A stretch of 64,000 nt of DNA from Bacillus sp. B-jedd (GCF_000821085.1 NZ_CCXR01000001.1:4051001-4115000), one strand, 5' to 3'. Positions 18,332 to 30,063 are shown, counted from the stretch's first letter. A program made the numbers and translations. Notes: generated by a model from the letters alone, not told the origin.

Positions 18332-18406
18332 GCAACATCTCGCCCCGTTTTCCCTGGTTATTTTTTTCTTTACTTGAAATTATTTGTTCCATCTGACTAT
18401 TTCTCC

Positions 18407-18452
18407 TTTTATTCGCAATATCCTGCATTTTTCCTAGTTTGTTTTACGACAA
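18407..18452 (-). promoter_or_regulatory. Sigma-H promoter and Spo0A-box-like site of spo0F
   Basis: On the minus strand AGGAAAA (18435-18429) is followed at the correct distance by GCGAATAA, with GAAT at 18414-18411. This is the same AGGA-to-GAAT spacing as in the classic spoVG promoter. Upstream, 18452-18445 reads TTGTCGTA, one base from the 0A box TTGTCGAA. In B. subtilis spo0F is transcribed from such a promoter under Spo0A control, so the arrangement fits. Confidence 0.75.
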
Positions 18453-18455
18453 TTT

Positions 18456-18483
18456 TTGCACTGGGTAAAAAGTTGTCTATAAT
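18456..18483 (+). promoter_or_regulatory. Sigma-A promoter of ywjG
   Basis: TTGCAC, 16 nt, TATAAT, 30 bp upstream of the ywjG ATG. It faces away from the spo0F promoter, with which it nearly overlaps. Confidence 0.75.
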
Positions 18484-18513
18484 GAAGGAAAACGATTTAG
18501 TACGGAGGTTATT

Positions 18514-19047
18514 ATGCTTAAGATGTTCTCGACACAGCTTGCGGGGCTGTTTGGCAGGATTCATGATAAACAGGAAGAAAACTTTGAAGACGGTGCAAGA
18601 CTTTTGGCCCAGGCAATTGCGGGTGCTGGACGGATTTTTATTTTCGGGAAGGGAGAGATGGCTGCTGTCGGCCTTGAGGCTGCTTCTGGCGCGGAGCCGT
18701 TGGCCGGGGTTGTTGTTTGGGACGGACAGGAACGGGAGGATTTTTCCGCCGCCGACAGGGCATTGGTCTTCGCACGATATTCAACAGATCCAGAAGCGGT
18801 TCATGCCGCTCAGGTTTTGCAAAATAACGGCATACCATTTACGGCTGTTTCCACCGTTGCCGAAGGAGAAGGAGATAGCGCATCACTGGTCGACCTGGCG
18901 GATGTCCATCTAGACCTTATGCTGAAACGGGGGCTGCTTCCTGATGAAACCGGTGGGCGGTTCGGCTTCCCAGCTCCAATCGCAGCGTTATTCGTTTACT
19001 ATGGATTGAAGTTTACGATCGAGGAAATATTGGCAGATTATGAGTGA
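18514..19047 (+). CDS. ywjG: DUF2529 protein YwjG
   Basis: 177 residues. The pattern GAGRIFIFGKGEMAAVGLEAASG and the later ADRALVFARYSTDPEAVHAAQVLQNNGIPFTAVST resemble a degenerate SIS (sugar isomerase) fold. The family is conserved in Bacillus between spo0F and pyrG, and its function is unknown. The ATG follows TACGGAGG. It is divergent from spo0F and convergent with pyrG; a 52-bp-phased repeat array fills the gap after it. Confidence 0.88.
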   Translation: MLKMFSTQLAGLFGRIHDKQEENFEDGARLLAQAIAGAGRIFIFGKGEMAAVGLEAASGAEPLAGVVVWDGQEREDFSAADRALVFARYSTDPEAVHAAQVLQNNGIPFTAVSTVAEGEGDSASLVDLADVHLDLMLKRGLLPDETGGRFGFPAPIAALFVYYGLKFTIEEILADYE

Positions 19048-19074
19048 ATGTTCCTACCTTGGATTGCTTTGGGG

Positions 19075-19635
19075 TTGGGACACAAACACTAGGAAATTAG
19101 CTAGGTACTGGCCCAACATAGAGCTGATTGGGACAATCGGCTAGGATATGAGAGGCAACTTGTCCCAATATCGAGCTGTTTGGGACAGAGCTCTGGGAAA
19201 TCAGCGCCATCCTGTCCAAACACGAAGCTGTTTGGGACAGACCGCTATGATATGAGCAGCAACTTGTCCCAATATCGAGTTGATTGGGACAGAGCTCTGG
19301 GAAATCAGCGCCATACTGTCCAAACACGAAGCTGATTGGGACAGATCGCTAGGAAATTACCGGTATACTGTCCCAACACGAAGCTGATTGGGACAGACAG
19401 CTGGGAAATCACCGGCATACTGTCCAAACACGAAGCTGTTTGGGACAGACCTCTGGGAAATCAGCGGCAGCTTGTCCCAATATCAAGCTGCTTGGGACAG
19501 ATAGCTAGGAAATCACCGGCATACTGTCCAAACACGAAGCTATTTGGGACAGCACACTAGGAAATCAGCGACTACTTGTCCCAACACGAAACACCTTAGG
19601 ACAGCTCGCTTAGAAATCAGCTCCAACCTGTCTCA
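19075..19635. repeat. 52-bp-phased inverted-repeat array 2 (same TGTCCCAA/TTGGGACA core)
   Basis: TTGGGACA or TTAGGACA starts at 19075, 19128, 19180, 19232, 19284, 19336, 19388, 19440, 19492, 19544 and 19596: eleven copies with 52-bp steps (the first is 53). Each is preceded by TGTCCCAA or TGTCCAAA about 19 bp upstream. The octamer is that of array 1 but the rest of the unit differs (it carries GGGAAATCAGCG and CACGAAGCTG). The array occupies the convergent gap between ywjG and pyrG. The short open frames here arise from the repeat and are not credible genes. Confidence 0.92.
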
Positions 19636-19642
19636 ACACTAC

Positions 19643-19686
19643 AAAAAAGCCGGTCCTCTATTAAACGAGGAACCGGCTTTATTTTT
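19643..19686 (-). terminator. Terminator of pyrG
   Basis: Stem AAAGCCGGTnCCTC/GAGGnACCGGCTTT with minus-strand TTTTTTG. It sits between array 2 and the pyrG stop. Confidence 0.9.
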
Positions 19687-19725
19687 GAAAAGACATACGG
19701 GCCATCGGCCGTCGTACCATACTTA

Positions 19726-21369
<1,644 letters not shown>

Positions 21370-21500
21370 TTACAGCTTTTTCGCGAAAAATTTCTGGCGG
21401 CAAGCGGCAGATTTCATACCAAGGGATCATAAACAGCAGTTTGACATGATTTCCCCCTAAAAAATAAGCTCTATTAAAGGTGAATGTTAATCTTCAAAAA

Positions 21501-21737
21501 GTTGATTGGAACGGAGGGGACTGACTCCGGCGGGATGCAGCGGCACGTGGAGACCCCACAGGCGTAAGCGCCGAGGAGGCTCGATAAAGATTGCTCCTGC
21601 GCCACAGATTATTCGGGGAAGCGAACCTTCAGCTCGTCGCAAAGCAGCGCGAAGCCCATTCATGGATGTTTCTCATGGAGTTAGTTCAAGTAGAGGCTTC
21701 GCCCCGCGGAAAGCATGTCCCCGAAGTGGAAATCAAC
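21501..21737 (+). repeat. Interspersed GTTGATT...AATCAAC repeat, copy 1 (~237 bp)
   Basis: Begins GTTGATTGGAACGGAGGGGACTG and ends GTGGAAATCAAC, with the inner segments TCCGGCGGGAT, GGCACGTGGAGACCCC, GCCGAGGAGGCT, CTCCTGCGCCA, CAGCTCGTCGCAAAG and CCGCGGAAAGCATGTCCCC. It matches the copies at 45252 (inverted) and 50994, and is longest owing to an insertion near CCATTCATGGATGTTTC. It fills the pyrG-rpoE gap. There is no gene in it. Similar repeats occur widely in Bacillaceae; no name is assigned here. Confidence 0.85.
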
Positions 21738-21769
21738 AATCAAGGATAACAGAGCCTAAAAATAAAACA

Positions 21770-21809
21770 AAAAAGCGCCCACCCTGCAATGGAAGCAAGG
21801 GGAGCGCTT
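21770..21809 (-). terminator. Terminator of rpoE
   Basis: Stem AAGCGC.CC.CTT/AGG..GGGCGCTT with minus-strand TTTTTTGTTTTATTT. Confidence 0.88.
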
Positions 21810-21888
21810 GATAGCAAAATATTTGTCCGTTCCTTTTTTAAGGAGCCCAAAAATGATTCTACAGGCATCGACATGGAACGTCAACCTT

Positions 21889-22479
21889 TTATAGGTCTTC
21901 TTCTTCCTCGTCATCTGCCAATTCTTCTTCCTCTAAAGCCTCAAGGCTTTCTTCGAGGTCGTCCTCCAGATCTTCTTCCAGATCTTCGTCGTCTTCATCA
22001 AATTCGAGATCTTCCTCTTCTTCCTCGAATTCCTCGACTTCATCGATCTCTTCGAAATCTTCTTCCTCTTCTTCGTCCAGATCGTCTTCTTCAACAAAGT
22101 CTTCTAGCTCATCATATTCAAGATCTTCTTCGAGTTCTTCATAATCTTCCAGATCGTCTTCAAGAACTTTTTTCGCCTTTTTCTTTTTAGGCTTTACAAC
22201 AGCGACCTGCTCCTCTTCAACGGTATCAACCGGGTACCATACACGCAGTCCCCACTTGTTTTCACCAAGGCTGATAAAGCGGCCATCTATGTTCAAATCC
22301 GTATAAAATTGCGCAATTCTCGACTTAATCTCGTCAGCCGTAATGTCGCCAGCGGCAGCAATTTCATCCAATAATTCTTTGAAGGATACTTGCTCCCTTT
22401 TGCCTTTCAGAAACTCATAGGCCATTTCGATTAAAGACATTTCTTTTAACTGCTCTTTAGAGTACTGTTTCAAACTCAA
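21889..22479 (-). CDS. rpoE: RNA polymerase delta subunit
   Basis: 196 residues from TTG 22479 (SLKQYSKEQLKEMSLIEMAYEFL). The N-terminal winged-helix domain binds polymerase; the C-terminal ~100 residues are almost wholly Asp/Glu and displace nucleic acid, aiding core recycling. The KKKKAKK segment lies between the two. An ATG at 22509 would add ten residues, but AAAGGAAGTG lies at the right distance only from the TTG, and B. subtilis RpoE begins MGIKQYS, which aligns with it. Confidence 0.94.
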   Translation of the reverse strand: MSLKQYSKEQLKEMSLIEMAYEFLKGKREQVSFKELLDEIAAAGDITADEIKSRIAQFYTDLNIDGRFISLGENKWGLRVWYPVDTVEEEQVAVVKPKKKKAKKVLEDDLEDYEELEEDLEYDELEDFVEEDDLDEEEEEDFEEIDEVEEFEEEEEDLEFDEDDEDLEEDLEDDLEESLEALEEEELADDEEEEDL

Positions 22480-22603
22480 CGTTGGCACTTCCTTTCTCAT
22501 TTGAACCACCGGGTCCAGGAAGGGTTTCTTCCAAAATACATATTCTTCATTATAAACAAATTCCTCCCGTTTATGCCAGTTCTAATTTGGCTTTCCGGGA
22601 AAA

Positions 22604-22807
22604 TCAGGCATCAGGCTTATTTCGTTCGCCATTCTCCTTCGCTTTTCTTTCCTTTTCCGCCGAAAGTTCCTTAATGGAAATATAAAGAAAGAGGATGGCG
22701 AGAAGGAGAAACGAAATAGCGCCGAGCTGGTGTTGATATAAAAAATATAATGGCCAGGCCAATAATAAAAGAATAAGGACAACATATTTTGGTTTCATCG
22801 ATTTCAC
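22604..22807 (-). CDS. Small predicted membrane protein (unrecognised)
   Basis: 67 residues from GTG 22807 (GGAG eight bases upstream) or 64 from ATG 22798. Two hydrophobic segments, VVLILLLLAWPLYFLY and ISFLLLAILFLYISI, are joined by a short HQLGA turn and followed by a charged tail KELSAEKERKAKENGERNK. This is a hairpin two-helix topology. I do not recognise the family. It stands alone between icmF and rpoE on the same strand. A real gene is likely because the protein is well formed, but no homologue can be named. Confidence 0.6.
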   Translation of the reverse strand: MKSMKPKYVVLILLLLAWPLYFLYQHQLGAISFLLLAILFLYISIKELSAEKERKAKENGERNKPDA

Positions 22808-22911
22808 CAGCCGTTCTCCAGTTGTATGCCCATATTATATATGAAACGGCCGGAAAATTAATCTTTTTCCATCATTTTTGGAAAATATTTTTAGGGAAAC
22901 GAGAACAGTGT

Positions 22912-22935
22912 GGGGATGGCAACAGCGCCATCCCC
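22912..22935 (-). terminator. Stem-loop after icmF (weak terminator)
   Basis: Perfect stem GGGGATGGC/GCCATCCCC, 6-nt loop, about 45 bp beyond the icmF stop. No T-run follows on the minus strand, so termination may need Rho or the stem may only protect the 3' end. Confidence 0.45.
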
Positions 22936-22980
22936 CAGTTAAAGGACTCATTCAGCTTTCCCACATAGCTTTACAGCAGC

Positions 22981-25900
22981 TTACATATTCCTTCTGTATT
23001 GCCCGCCGACCTCGTAAAGCGCATTGGTAATTTGGCCGAGACTGGCAACTTTCACCGTTTCCATCAGCTCGGCAAAAATATTCCCGCCCGAAACGGCCGT
23101 TTCCTTCAAACTCTTTAACGCTTCAGCGGTTTTGCCAGCGTGCTGCTCCTGGAAGTTCCGGAGATTGGCAATTTGCAATTCTTTTTCTTCCTTTGATGCC
23201 CTTGCCAGTTCCATATTGTTCAGATCATCCTCTGACGGTGGATTCGGGTTCAAATACGTATTGACTCCAATGATCGGGAGTTCACCCGAATGCTTCTTCA
23301 TTTCATAATACATTGATTCATCCTGGATTTTGCCGCGCTGGTACTGGGTTTCCATCGCACCGAGCACTCCTCCACGGTCGTTGAGGCGTTCGAATTCCTG
23401 CAAAACGGCTTCCTCGACCAAATCCGTCAGCTCATCAATAATGAACGCGCCCTGCAGCGGGTTTTCATTTTTGGACAGGCCATGCTCTTTCGTAATGATC
23501 ATTTGAATCGCCATTGCCCTGCGCACCGATTCTTCTGTCGGTGTCGTAATCGCTTCGTCGTAAGCGTTTGTATGAAGGGAATTGCAGTTATCCTGGAGCG
23601 CCATCAACGCTTGAAGCGTTGTCCGGATGTCATTGAAATCAATTTCCTGGGCATGAAGCGATCTTCCTGATGTCTGAATATGATACTTCAACTTTTGGCT
23701 CCGCTCATTGGCCCCGTATTTAGCCCGCATCGCCGTCGCCCAAATCCTTCTCGCAACCCGGCCGATGACGGTATATTCAGGGTCAAGCCCGTTCGAGAAG
23801 AAAAAGCTCAGGTTCGGAGCGAAATCATTAATATCCATGCCGCGGCTCAAATAATACTCCACATACGTAAAGCCGTTAGCGAGCGTGAAGGCAAGCTGGG
23901 AAATCGGGTTCGCCCCTGCTTCGGCAATGTGGTAGCCGGAAATAGACACAGAATAGTAATTCCGCACCTGGTTATCGATAAAGTACTGCTGAATATCCCC
24001 CATCATTCTCAAGGCGAATTCCGTTGAGAAAATGCACGTGTTCTGGCCCTGGTCCTCTTTCAAAATATCCGCCTGCACGGTTCCGCGAACATTTTTGAGA
24101 GTATAGGCGCGGACTTCGATAAATTCCTCGAGCGTGAGCATTCGGCCAAGCTCGGCTTCCTTTCGCTCTACTTGCTGGTGGATGGCCGTATTCATGAACA
24201 TCGCAAGGATAATCGGCGCCGGTCCGTTAATCGTCATCGAAACAGATGTCGATGGATGGCAAAGGTCAAAGCCGTCATACAGCTTTTTCATATCTTCAAG
24301 CGTACAGATGCTGACGCCGCTTTCGCCAACCTTCCCGTAAATATCCGGGCGGTAGTCCGGGTCTTCCCCATAAAGCGTCACCGAGTCGAACGCGGTACTT
24401 AAGCGCTTGGCGTTATCATCCTTGGACAAGTAATGGAAGCGACGGTTCGTCCTTTCCGGAGTTCCCTCGCCTGCAAACTGCCTTTTCGGATCTTCTCCCT
24501 CACGCTTAAATGGGAATACGCCCGCTGTGTACGGGAAGGATCCCGGCACGTTCTCGCGATAAACCCAGCGGAGGATTTCTCCATAATCCTTGTATTTCGG
24601 CAGGGCCACCTTCGGAATATCGAGACCCGACAAACTCTTCGACTTCAGTGCTGTCCTGATCTCTTTATCACGGATACGGACAACGTACTCATCAGCGCTA
24701 TAGTCCGCCCTTAGCTTTTCCCAGCCATCGAGGATTTTCTTCGACTCAGGGGAAAGCTTCTGTTCCGTTTCTTCCTTAATCCGCTTCAGCTCGGCAATTG
24801 TTTCCTCACTGCCATTTTGGCCGAGCGCTTCAAGAACCCCTTCAATCTGGAACAGCTTCCGGGCAAGGTTCGCCTGCTCTTCCGCTTGGTTGTGGTACTG
24901 GCGGACCGTTTCGGAAATTTCCCTTAAATAATAGCGGCGGTCCGTCGGGATTATGACGTTCTGCTTTTCGACACGGGCTTTTTTTGCAAAAGAGGTCTTC
25001 ATATACGTGCTGGCCTTTTCATTGATTTTTTCAATGAGCGCCGCGAATACAGCATTCGTTCCCGGGTCATTGAACTGGCTCGCAATCGTCCCGTAAACCG
25101 GCAAATCATCCATATCTTTTTCAAACAGCAAATGGCTGCGCTGGTATTGCTTTTGCACTTGGCGTTTCGCATCTTCAGAGCCTTTGCGCTCGAACTTGTT
25201 AATGACGATCAGGTCTGCAAAATCAATCATGTCAATCTTTTCAAGCTGGGAAGGCGCACCGAATTCGCTCGTCATTACATACATGGAAACATCGCAGATT
25301 TCCGTAATCGCCGCGTCCCCCTGGCCGATTCCGCTCGTTTCAACGATGACAAGATCAAAGCCTGCCGCCTTTACAACCGACACGGCATCCTTAATAGCCA
25401 GCGACAATTCGCTTCTTGATGCCCTTGTCGCCAGGCTGCGCATATAGACGCGCGGATTGAAAATCGAATTCATGCGGATCCGGTCGCCAAGCAGCGCGCC
25501 GCCTGTCTTTTGCTTTGTCGGATCGACCGACAGGATGGCAACCTTCTTATCAGGGATTTCATTGATGAAGCGGCGGATAAGTTCATCTGTCAGCGAGCTT
25601 TTCCCGGCTCCACCTGTTCCAGTGATACCGACGACGGGAACTGGTGCCGCGACTGATTTCACCTTCTCGATCACTTCTGTCGCCGCTGCGGTTTCCTGAT
25701 CGGTTCCAACCTGATACTCCGCGAGTGTAATCATTTTTGCTATTGCTTTCGTATCGCCCTGCTGGAGCGCCTCTATTTCAGCTGTCGGATCCTTCGGCAG
25801 TGTAGAAAAGTCGCACTCCTTGATCATCTGGCTAATCATTCCCTGCAGGCCGAGCTGGCGTCCGTCCTCAGGCGAGAAAATCTTCGCGATCCCGTAATCA

Positions 25901-26241
25901 TGAAGCTCCTTGATTTCCCGCGGGATGATGACTCCGCCCCCGCCGCCGTATATGCGGATATGGCCGGCTCCCTTCTCCTGCAAGAGATCATACATATATT
26001 TAAAATACTCGACGTGCCCGCCCTGATAGGAGGAAATCGCTATTCCCTGGACATCCTCCTGGATGGCCGCGTTCACGACTTCTTCCACCGATCGGTTATG
26101 GCCGAGGTGAATAACTTCCGCGCCAAGTGACTGGAGTATTCTTCTCATTATGTTAATGGATGCGTCGTGGCCATCAAATAAACTTGAAGCCGTGACGAAA
26201 CGGATATGGTGGACCGGCTTGTAATTTTCCTGCGTGTTCAT
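22981..26241 (-). CDS. icmF: Fused isobutyryl-CoA mutase IcmF
   Basis: 1086 residues with the full IcmF architecture. The N-terminal B12-binding domain (residues ~10-145) has DGHDASIN with H25 as likely cobalt ligand. The central MeaB-like G-protein chaperone has Walker [10 protein letters not shown] (~208-216) and NKFERKG. The C-terminal (~550-1080) acyl-CoA mutase TIM barrel includes RTNRRFHYL and [22 protein letters not shown]. It isomerises isobutyryl-CoA and n-butyryl-CoA; relatives also take isovaleryl-CoA. It overlaps tetR by 4 bp (ATGA), so the two are translationally coupled. Confidence 0.96.
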   Translation of the reverse strand: MNTQENYKPVHHIRFVTASSLFDGHDASINIMRRILQSLGAEVIHLGHNRSVEEVVNAAIQEDVQGIAISSYQGGHVEYFKYMYDLLQEKGAGHIRIYGGGGGVIIPREIKELHDYGIAKIFSPEDGRQLGLQGMISQMIKECDFSTLPKDPTAEIEALQQGDTKAIAKMITLAEYQVGTDQETAAATEVIEKVKSVAAPVPVVGITGTGGAGKSSLTDELIRRFINEIPDKKVAILSVDPTKQKTGGALLGDRIRMNSIFNPRVYMRSLATRASRSELSLAIKDAVSVVKAAGFDLVIVETSGIGQGDAAITEICDVSMYVMTSEFGAPSQLEKIDMIDFADLIVINKFERKGSEDAKRQVQKQYQRSHLLFEKDMDDLPVYGTIASQFNDPGTNAVFAALIEKINEKASTYMKTSFAKKARVEKQNVIIPTDRRYYLREISETVRQYHNQAEEQANLARKLFQIEGVLEALGQNGSEETIAELKRIKEETEQKLSPESKKILDGWEKLRADYSADEYVVRIRDKEIRTALKSKSLSGLDIPKVALPKYKDYGEILRWVYRENVPGSFPYTAGVFPFKREGEDPKRQFAGEGTPERTNRRFHYLSKDDNAKRLSTAFDSVTLYGEDPDYRPDIYGKVGESGVSICTLEDMKKLYDGFDLCHPSTSVSMTINGPAPIILAMFMNTAIHQQVERKEAELGRMLTLEEFIEVRAYTLKNVRGTVQADILKEDQGQNTCIFSTEFALRMMGDIQQYFIDNQVRNYYSVSISGYHIAEAGANPISQLAFTLANGFTYVEYYLSRGMDINDFAPNLSFFFSNGLDPEYTVIGRVARRIWATAMRAKYGANERSQKLKYHIQTSGRSLHAQEIDFNDIRTTLQALMALQDNCNSLHTNAYDEAITTPTEESVRRAMAIQMIITKEHGLSKNENPLQGAFIIDELTDLVEEAVLQEFERLNDRGGVLGAMETQYQRGKIQDESMYYEMKKHSGELPIIGVNTYLNPNPPSEDDLNNMELARASKEEKELQIANLRNFQEQHAGKTAEALKSLKETAVSGGNIFAELMETVKVASLGQITNALYEVGGQYRRNM

Positions 26242-26912
26242 CGCTCTCCTCCTCCCATTTTTGCGGGCTCACTTATCTGCCCGCCGATGTTCCCTTTGCC
26301 GATTCCCGAAAGCAGCAACTCGGTTTGGTGATCGATATACTCCTCAAGTGTGAACCTTTTTGCCAACGACCAGCGCCGGAAAGCCCACATTTGGCCAAGG
26401 ACAATGATGTCATGCGAAACCAATTCAGCCTCTTTCTCGGTTAACTCAATCTCGCCATTCTCCGCACAGCGGGCCAACAGCTTCCCGAACATCGCCGCCA
26501 TTTCGTTTTCCTTCCGAAGGACGTAAGGCAGCGCGTCATGGGAAAGCGACTTCGCCTCCTGATACATGACGAGCACCTCATCCTGCATTTCATCTACGAT
26601 CCGGAAATAATCAGCAATGGCGAGCTTCAGATTTTCGAGTGTCCCGCCCTTCCCTGTCAGGCCTTTCATCAACTTACTGGACACCTGGTCATAGATGCTG
26701 TCGCAGACAAGATAGAGGACATCCTCTTTCTTGCGGATATATTCATAGAGGGTGCCGATGCTGAAGCCTGAGGCCTTTGCGATTTCCCTCGTAGTTGTCC
26801 GGTGGAACCCCTTTTCCTTGAACAGCGCGACCGCTCCCCTGATCATCTGGCTGCGCCTTCTCCTGACAAGGAGCTCATCCTTGACCGAAGCCTGGACCTC
26901 ACGTTTTTTCAA
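26238..26912 (-). CDS. TetR-family repressor of the acyl-CoA degradation cluster
   Basis: 224 residues from TTG 26912, just after GGGGGTGGGGG; the open frame runs to 26978. The N-terminal helix-turn-helix is [28 protein letters not shown], preceded by [14 protein letters not shown]; the rest is an all-helical ligand domain. It is the only regulator in the cluster and overlaps icmF. The palindromic sites at 32311 and 34723 resemble Bacillus FadR boxes, so it is the best candidate to bind them, presumably released by acyl-CoA. That link is inference. Confidence 0.88.
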   Translation of the reverse strand: MKKREVQASVKDELLVRRRRSQMIRGAVALFKEKGFHRTTTREIAKASGFSIGTLYEYIRKKEDVLYLVCDSIYDQVSSKLMKGLTGKGGTLENLKLAIADYFRIVDEMQDEVLVMYQEAKSLSHDALPYVLRKENEMAAMFGKLLARCAENGEIELTEKEAELVSHDIIVLGQMWAFRRWSLAKRFTLEEYIDHQTELLLSGIGKGNIGGQISEPAKMGGGER

Positions 26913-26986
26913 ACCCCCACCCCCTTTTTTGGTAGCTGCTATGATTTTTTTATCTTTTTTAAAAGAGCATTTTTGCAAAATTCCTT

Positions 26987-27447
26987 TTAGTGACCGAACG
27001 GACGAATAGAACTTGGCCTTCGGGCACTAAATGGTCTCTTAGTGACCGAACGGACGAATAGAACCTGGCCTTCGGGCACTAAACGGTCTCTTAGTGACCG
27101 AACAGCCGAAAATAACCTGGCCTTCGGGCACTAAATGGTCTCTTAGTGACCGAACAGCAGAAAATAAACCTGGCTCCGGGCACTAAATGGTCTCTTAGTG
27201 ACCGAACGGACGAATAGAACTTGGCCTTCGGGCACTAAACGGTCTCTTAGTGACCGAACGGACGAATAGAACCTGGTCTTCGGGCACTAAACGGTCTCTT
27301 AGTGACCGAACAGCAGAAAAGTACTTGGCCTTCGGGCACTAAATGGTCTCTTAGTGACCGAACGGACGAATAGAACCTGGCCTTCGGGCACTAAACAGTA
27401 TCTTAGTGACCGAACAGCCGAAAATAAACCTGGCCTTCGGGCACTAA
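26987..27447. repeat. 52-bp-phased inverted-repeat array 3 (TTAGTGACCGAA/TTCGGGCACTAA)
   Basis: TTAGTGACCG starts at 26987, 27039, 27091, 27143, 27195, 27247, 27299, 27351 and 27403: nine units spaced exactly 52 bp. Each unit has the arms TTAGTGACCGAA and TTCGGGCACTAA (12 bp, one mismatch), and neighbouring units face each other across an 8-bp spacer (ACGGTCTC or ATGGTCTC). One unit (27143-27194) has a gained A balanced by a lost base, so its length stays 52. The array fills the gap between the 3' end of the acyl-CoA dehydrogenase gene and the tetR start. No credible gene is present. Confidence 0.93.
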
Positions 27448-27522
27448 TCGGCTTCTTAACCGGTTGAATTGCTCATGTGTGCGCCAAGACCCGTTCTCCC
27501 CGTTCAAAATGGACTTTCTCTG

Positions 27523-28662
27523 TTATTTCGTCAGCATCCTCGAGATGACGACGCGCTGGATTTCCTGTGTACCTTCGTAAATTTGGGTGATTTTCGCATC
27601 GCGCATGAATCGCTCAACGGGGTAATCCTTCGTATATCCGTAGCCGCCGAATACCTGGACCGCTTCGGTTGTCACTTTCATGGCTGTATCTCCGGCAAAA
27701 AGCTTCGCCATCGCGGACGCCTTGCTGTATGGCAGGCCTTCCGACTCAAGCCAGGCGGCCTGGTACGTCAGCAAGCGTGAAGCTTCAATTCCTGTCGCCA
27801 TATCCGCCAGTTTAAAGGAAATCCCTTGATTGGCGGCAATCGGCTTGCCGAACTGGTGGCGCTCTTTTGCATATTCAACCGCGGCATCTAGCGCTCCTTG
27901 GGCAATTCCGACCGCCTGCGCGGCTATGCCATTACGGCCGCCGTCCAACGTCATCATCGCGATTTTAAAGCCTTCGCCTTCTTCGCCGAGCCTGTTTTCG
28001 ACTGGAACGCGGCAGTCTTCAAAAATGATTTCTGTTGTTGGCGAGGAGCGGATACCGAGTTTCTTTTCTTTTTTGCCTACCGAGAAGCCAGGAAAATCTT
28101 TCTCGATAATAAATGCCGTTGTGCCGCGCTGCTTGCTGGAAGGGTCAGTCAGTGCGAAGACGACATAAATATCGGCGATGCCGCCATTTGTGATGAAGAT
28201 CTTCGACCCGTTCAGCACATAATGGTCGCCGTCAAGGCGCGCGGTTGTTTTCATCGCGCCAGCGTCGGAACCGCTGCCCGGCTCAGTCAGGCCGTAGGCG
28301 CCGATTTTCGAGCCCTCTGCCATCGGGCGGAGATATTTTTGCTTTTGGTCTTCGGAACCGAATTTATAAATCGGCCAGCCGGCAAGTGAAGTGTGCGCGG
28401 ACAAGGTGACCCCTGTTGACGCGCAAACTCGGGAAAGTTCTTCAACAGCGATGCAATAAGCCAAATAGTCACTGCCGATGCCGCCGTACTCCTCCGGCCA
28501 CGGAATTCCCGTCAGGCCAAGCTCGGCCATCTTGTCGAAAATCTCGCGGTCAAAACGCTCTTCTTCATCGCGCTCCGCCGCGGTTGGGGCGACTTCGTTC
28601 CGAGCAAAGTCGCGGACCATTTTCCGGATCATTTCATGTTCTTCTGATAGTTTGAAATTCAT
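27523..28662 (-). CDS. Acyl-CoA dehydrogenase 1
   Basis: 379 residues from ATG 28662 ([20 protein letters not shown]), preceded by AGGGGGA; the frame opens 28 codons earlier without support. An FAD enzyme of beta-oxidation that introduces the alpha-beta double bond and passes electrons to ETF. It shows [30 protein letters not shown], the FAD/dimer segment [23 protein letters not shown] and the catalytic-base region [17 protein letters not shown]. Closest in type to short or branched-chain enzymes (MmgC/AcdA). It is paired with a second dehydrogenase upstream. Confidence 0.93.
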   Translation of the reverse strand: MNFKLSEEHEMIRKMVRDFARNEVAPTAAERDEEERFDREIFDKMAELGLTGIPWPEEYGGIGSDYLAYCIAVEELSRVCASTGVTLSAHTSLAGWPIYKFGSEDQKQKYLRPMAEGSKIGAYGLTEPGSGSDAGAMKTTARLDGDHYVLNGSKIFITNGGIADIYVVFALTDPSSKQRGTTAFIIEKDFPGFSVGKKEKKLGIRSSPTTEIIFEDCRVPVENRLGEEGEGFKIAMMTLDGGRNGIAAQAVGIAQGALDAAVEYAKERHQFGKPIAANQGISFKLADMATGIEASRLLTYQAAWLESEGLPYSKASAMAKLFAGDTAMKVTTEAVQVFGGYGYTKDYPVERFMRDAKITQIYEGTQEIQRVVISRMLTK

Positions 28663-28750
28663 CTGTTTATCCCCCTGCTCACGATTGGAATTGATGTATG
28701 TACCACGGAACGCTGAAGAGTTTTGCTCCAGTGTGCTCCCTCGCATGGAA

Positions 28751-28918
28751 TTCAGCTTCTTTGATTGGGCTTCAGCTTCTTTGAATGGGCTTCAGCTTCC
28801 TTGAATAGGCTTCAGCTTCTTTGAATGGGCTTCAGCTTCCTTGAATAGGCTTCAACTCTTGAAGGGCTTAAACTTCCCTGCATCAGCTTCAACTTCCCTG
28901 CATACGCTTCAGCTTCCG
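28751..28918 (-). repeat. 20-bp tandem repeat between the two acyl-CoA dehydrogenase genes
   Basis: TTCAGCTTCTTTGAATGGGC and variants start at 28751, 28771, 28791, 28811, 28831 and 28851, then degrade to CTTCAACTTCCCTGCAT units up to about 28918. Units alternate between CTTTGAATGGGC and CCTTGAATAGGC, so there is a 40-bp higher-order period. The array lies in the 282-bp gap upstream of the 28662 start. This differs from the 52-bp family. Confidence 0.85.
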
Positions 28919-28944
28919 CGGATTTTTATTTTGCCAAAAGGTCC

Positions 28945-30063
28945 TTACAGTTGCCTGGCGATGACGTGGCGCTGGATTTCGCTTGTGCCTTCGTAGATTT
29001 CGGTGACTTTGGCGTCGCGGAAGTAGCGCTCGACCGGATAGTCCTCGGTGTAGCCGTAGCCGCCGAATACCTGGATGGCTTCTATCGCGGTTTCGACTGC
29101 TGCTTTGGAGGCGAACAGTTTCGCCATGGAGGCTTCCTTGCCGCATTTTAGTCCCTCGGACCTTAATGAGGCTGCCCGGTAGACGAGGAGCCTGGCTGCT
29201 TCGACCGCGGTTGCCATGTCAGCCAGCTTGAAGGCAACTCCTTGCTGTGCGGCGATTGGCTTGCCGAACTGCTGGCGTTCCTTGGCGTATTCAGTTGCCG
29301 CAGTCAATGCTGCTTCGGCAATGCCAAGTGCCTGGGCGCCGATACCGATTCGGCCAGCGTCAAGGTTGGACATGGCAATTTTGAAGCCTTCCCCTTCCTT
29401 GCCGAGGAGATTTTCCTTTGGGACTTTCATTTCCTCGAATGCCAGCTGGACGGTGCGCGAGCCGTGCAGGCCCATTTTTTTCTCGTCCTTGCCGATGATC
29501 AGGCCTGGCGTGTCCTTTTCGACGATGAAGGCTGAAATTTCTTCTTCGGCCGTCCTGGCAAAAACGATATAGATATCCGCTTCGCCGCCGTTTGTAATGA
29601 AGACTTTCGTTCCATTCAACACATAGTGGCCATCTTTGAAAACTGCCCGCGATCTCAGGTTGCCAGCATCGGAGCCCGCCCCTGGTTCAGTTAGGCAAAA
29701 GGCGCCGAGCCACTCGCCGGCTGCCATTTTCGGGACATATTTCTGCTTTTGTTCTTCGGTGCCGAAATAGAGAATCGGGTTCGTCCCTACCGATGTATGG
29801 ACGGAAAGAATGACGCCGACCGCTGCGCTCACTCTAGAAATCTCGTGAATGGCGATGATGTAGGACATGAAGTCCATGCCGGCGCCGCCGTATTCCTCGG
29901 GAACCGGGATGCCCATCAAGCCAAGTTCAGCCATTTTATTGAGGACTTCGCGCGGGAACTCGCCCTGTTCCATTTTTTCAACAAAGGGTGCGATTTCCTT
30001 TTCTGCAAAATCACGAACCATTTTCCTCATCATGTCTTGTTCATCCGTAAATCTGATATCCAT
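28945..30063 (-). CDS. Acyl-CoA dehydrogenase 2
   Basis: 372 residues from ATG 30063 ([29 protein letters not shown]), preceded by GGAGGGAAGG. It carries [75 protein letters not shown], the standard acyl-CoA dehydrogenase signatures. It resembles B. subtilis AcdA/MmgC. Two dehydrogenases in one cluster probably differ in chain length or branching preference; sequence alone does not say which does what. It is separated from hbd by 65 bp. Confidence 0.93.
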   Translation of the reverse strand: MDIRFTDEQDMMRKMVRDFAEKEIAPFVEKMEQGEFPREVLNKMAELGLMGIPVPEEYGGAGMDFMSYIIAIHEISRVSAAVGVILSVHTSVGTNPILYFGTEEQKQKYVPKMAAGEWLGAFCLTEPGAGSDAGNLRSRAVFKDGHYVLNGTKVFITNGGEADIYIVFARTAEEEISAFIVEKDTPGLIIGKDEKKMGLHGSRTVQLAFEEMKVPKENLLGKEGEGFKIAMSNLDAGRIGIGAQALGIAEAALTAATEYAKERQQFGKPIAAQQGVAFKLADMATAVEAARLLVYRAASLRSEGLKCGKEASMAKLFASKAAVETAIEAIQVFGGYGYTEDYPVERYFRDAKVTEIYEGTSEIQRHVIARQL

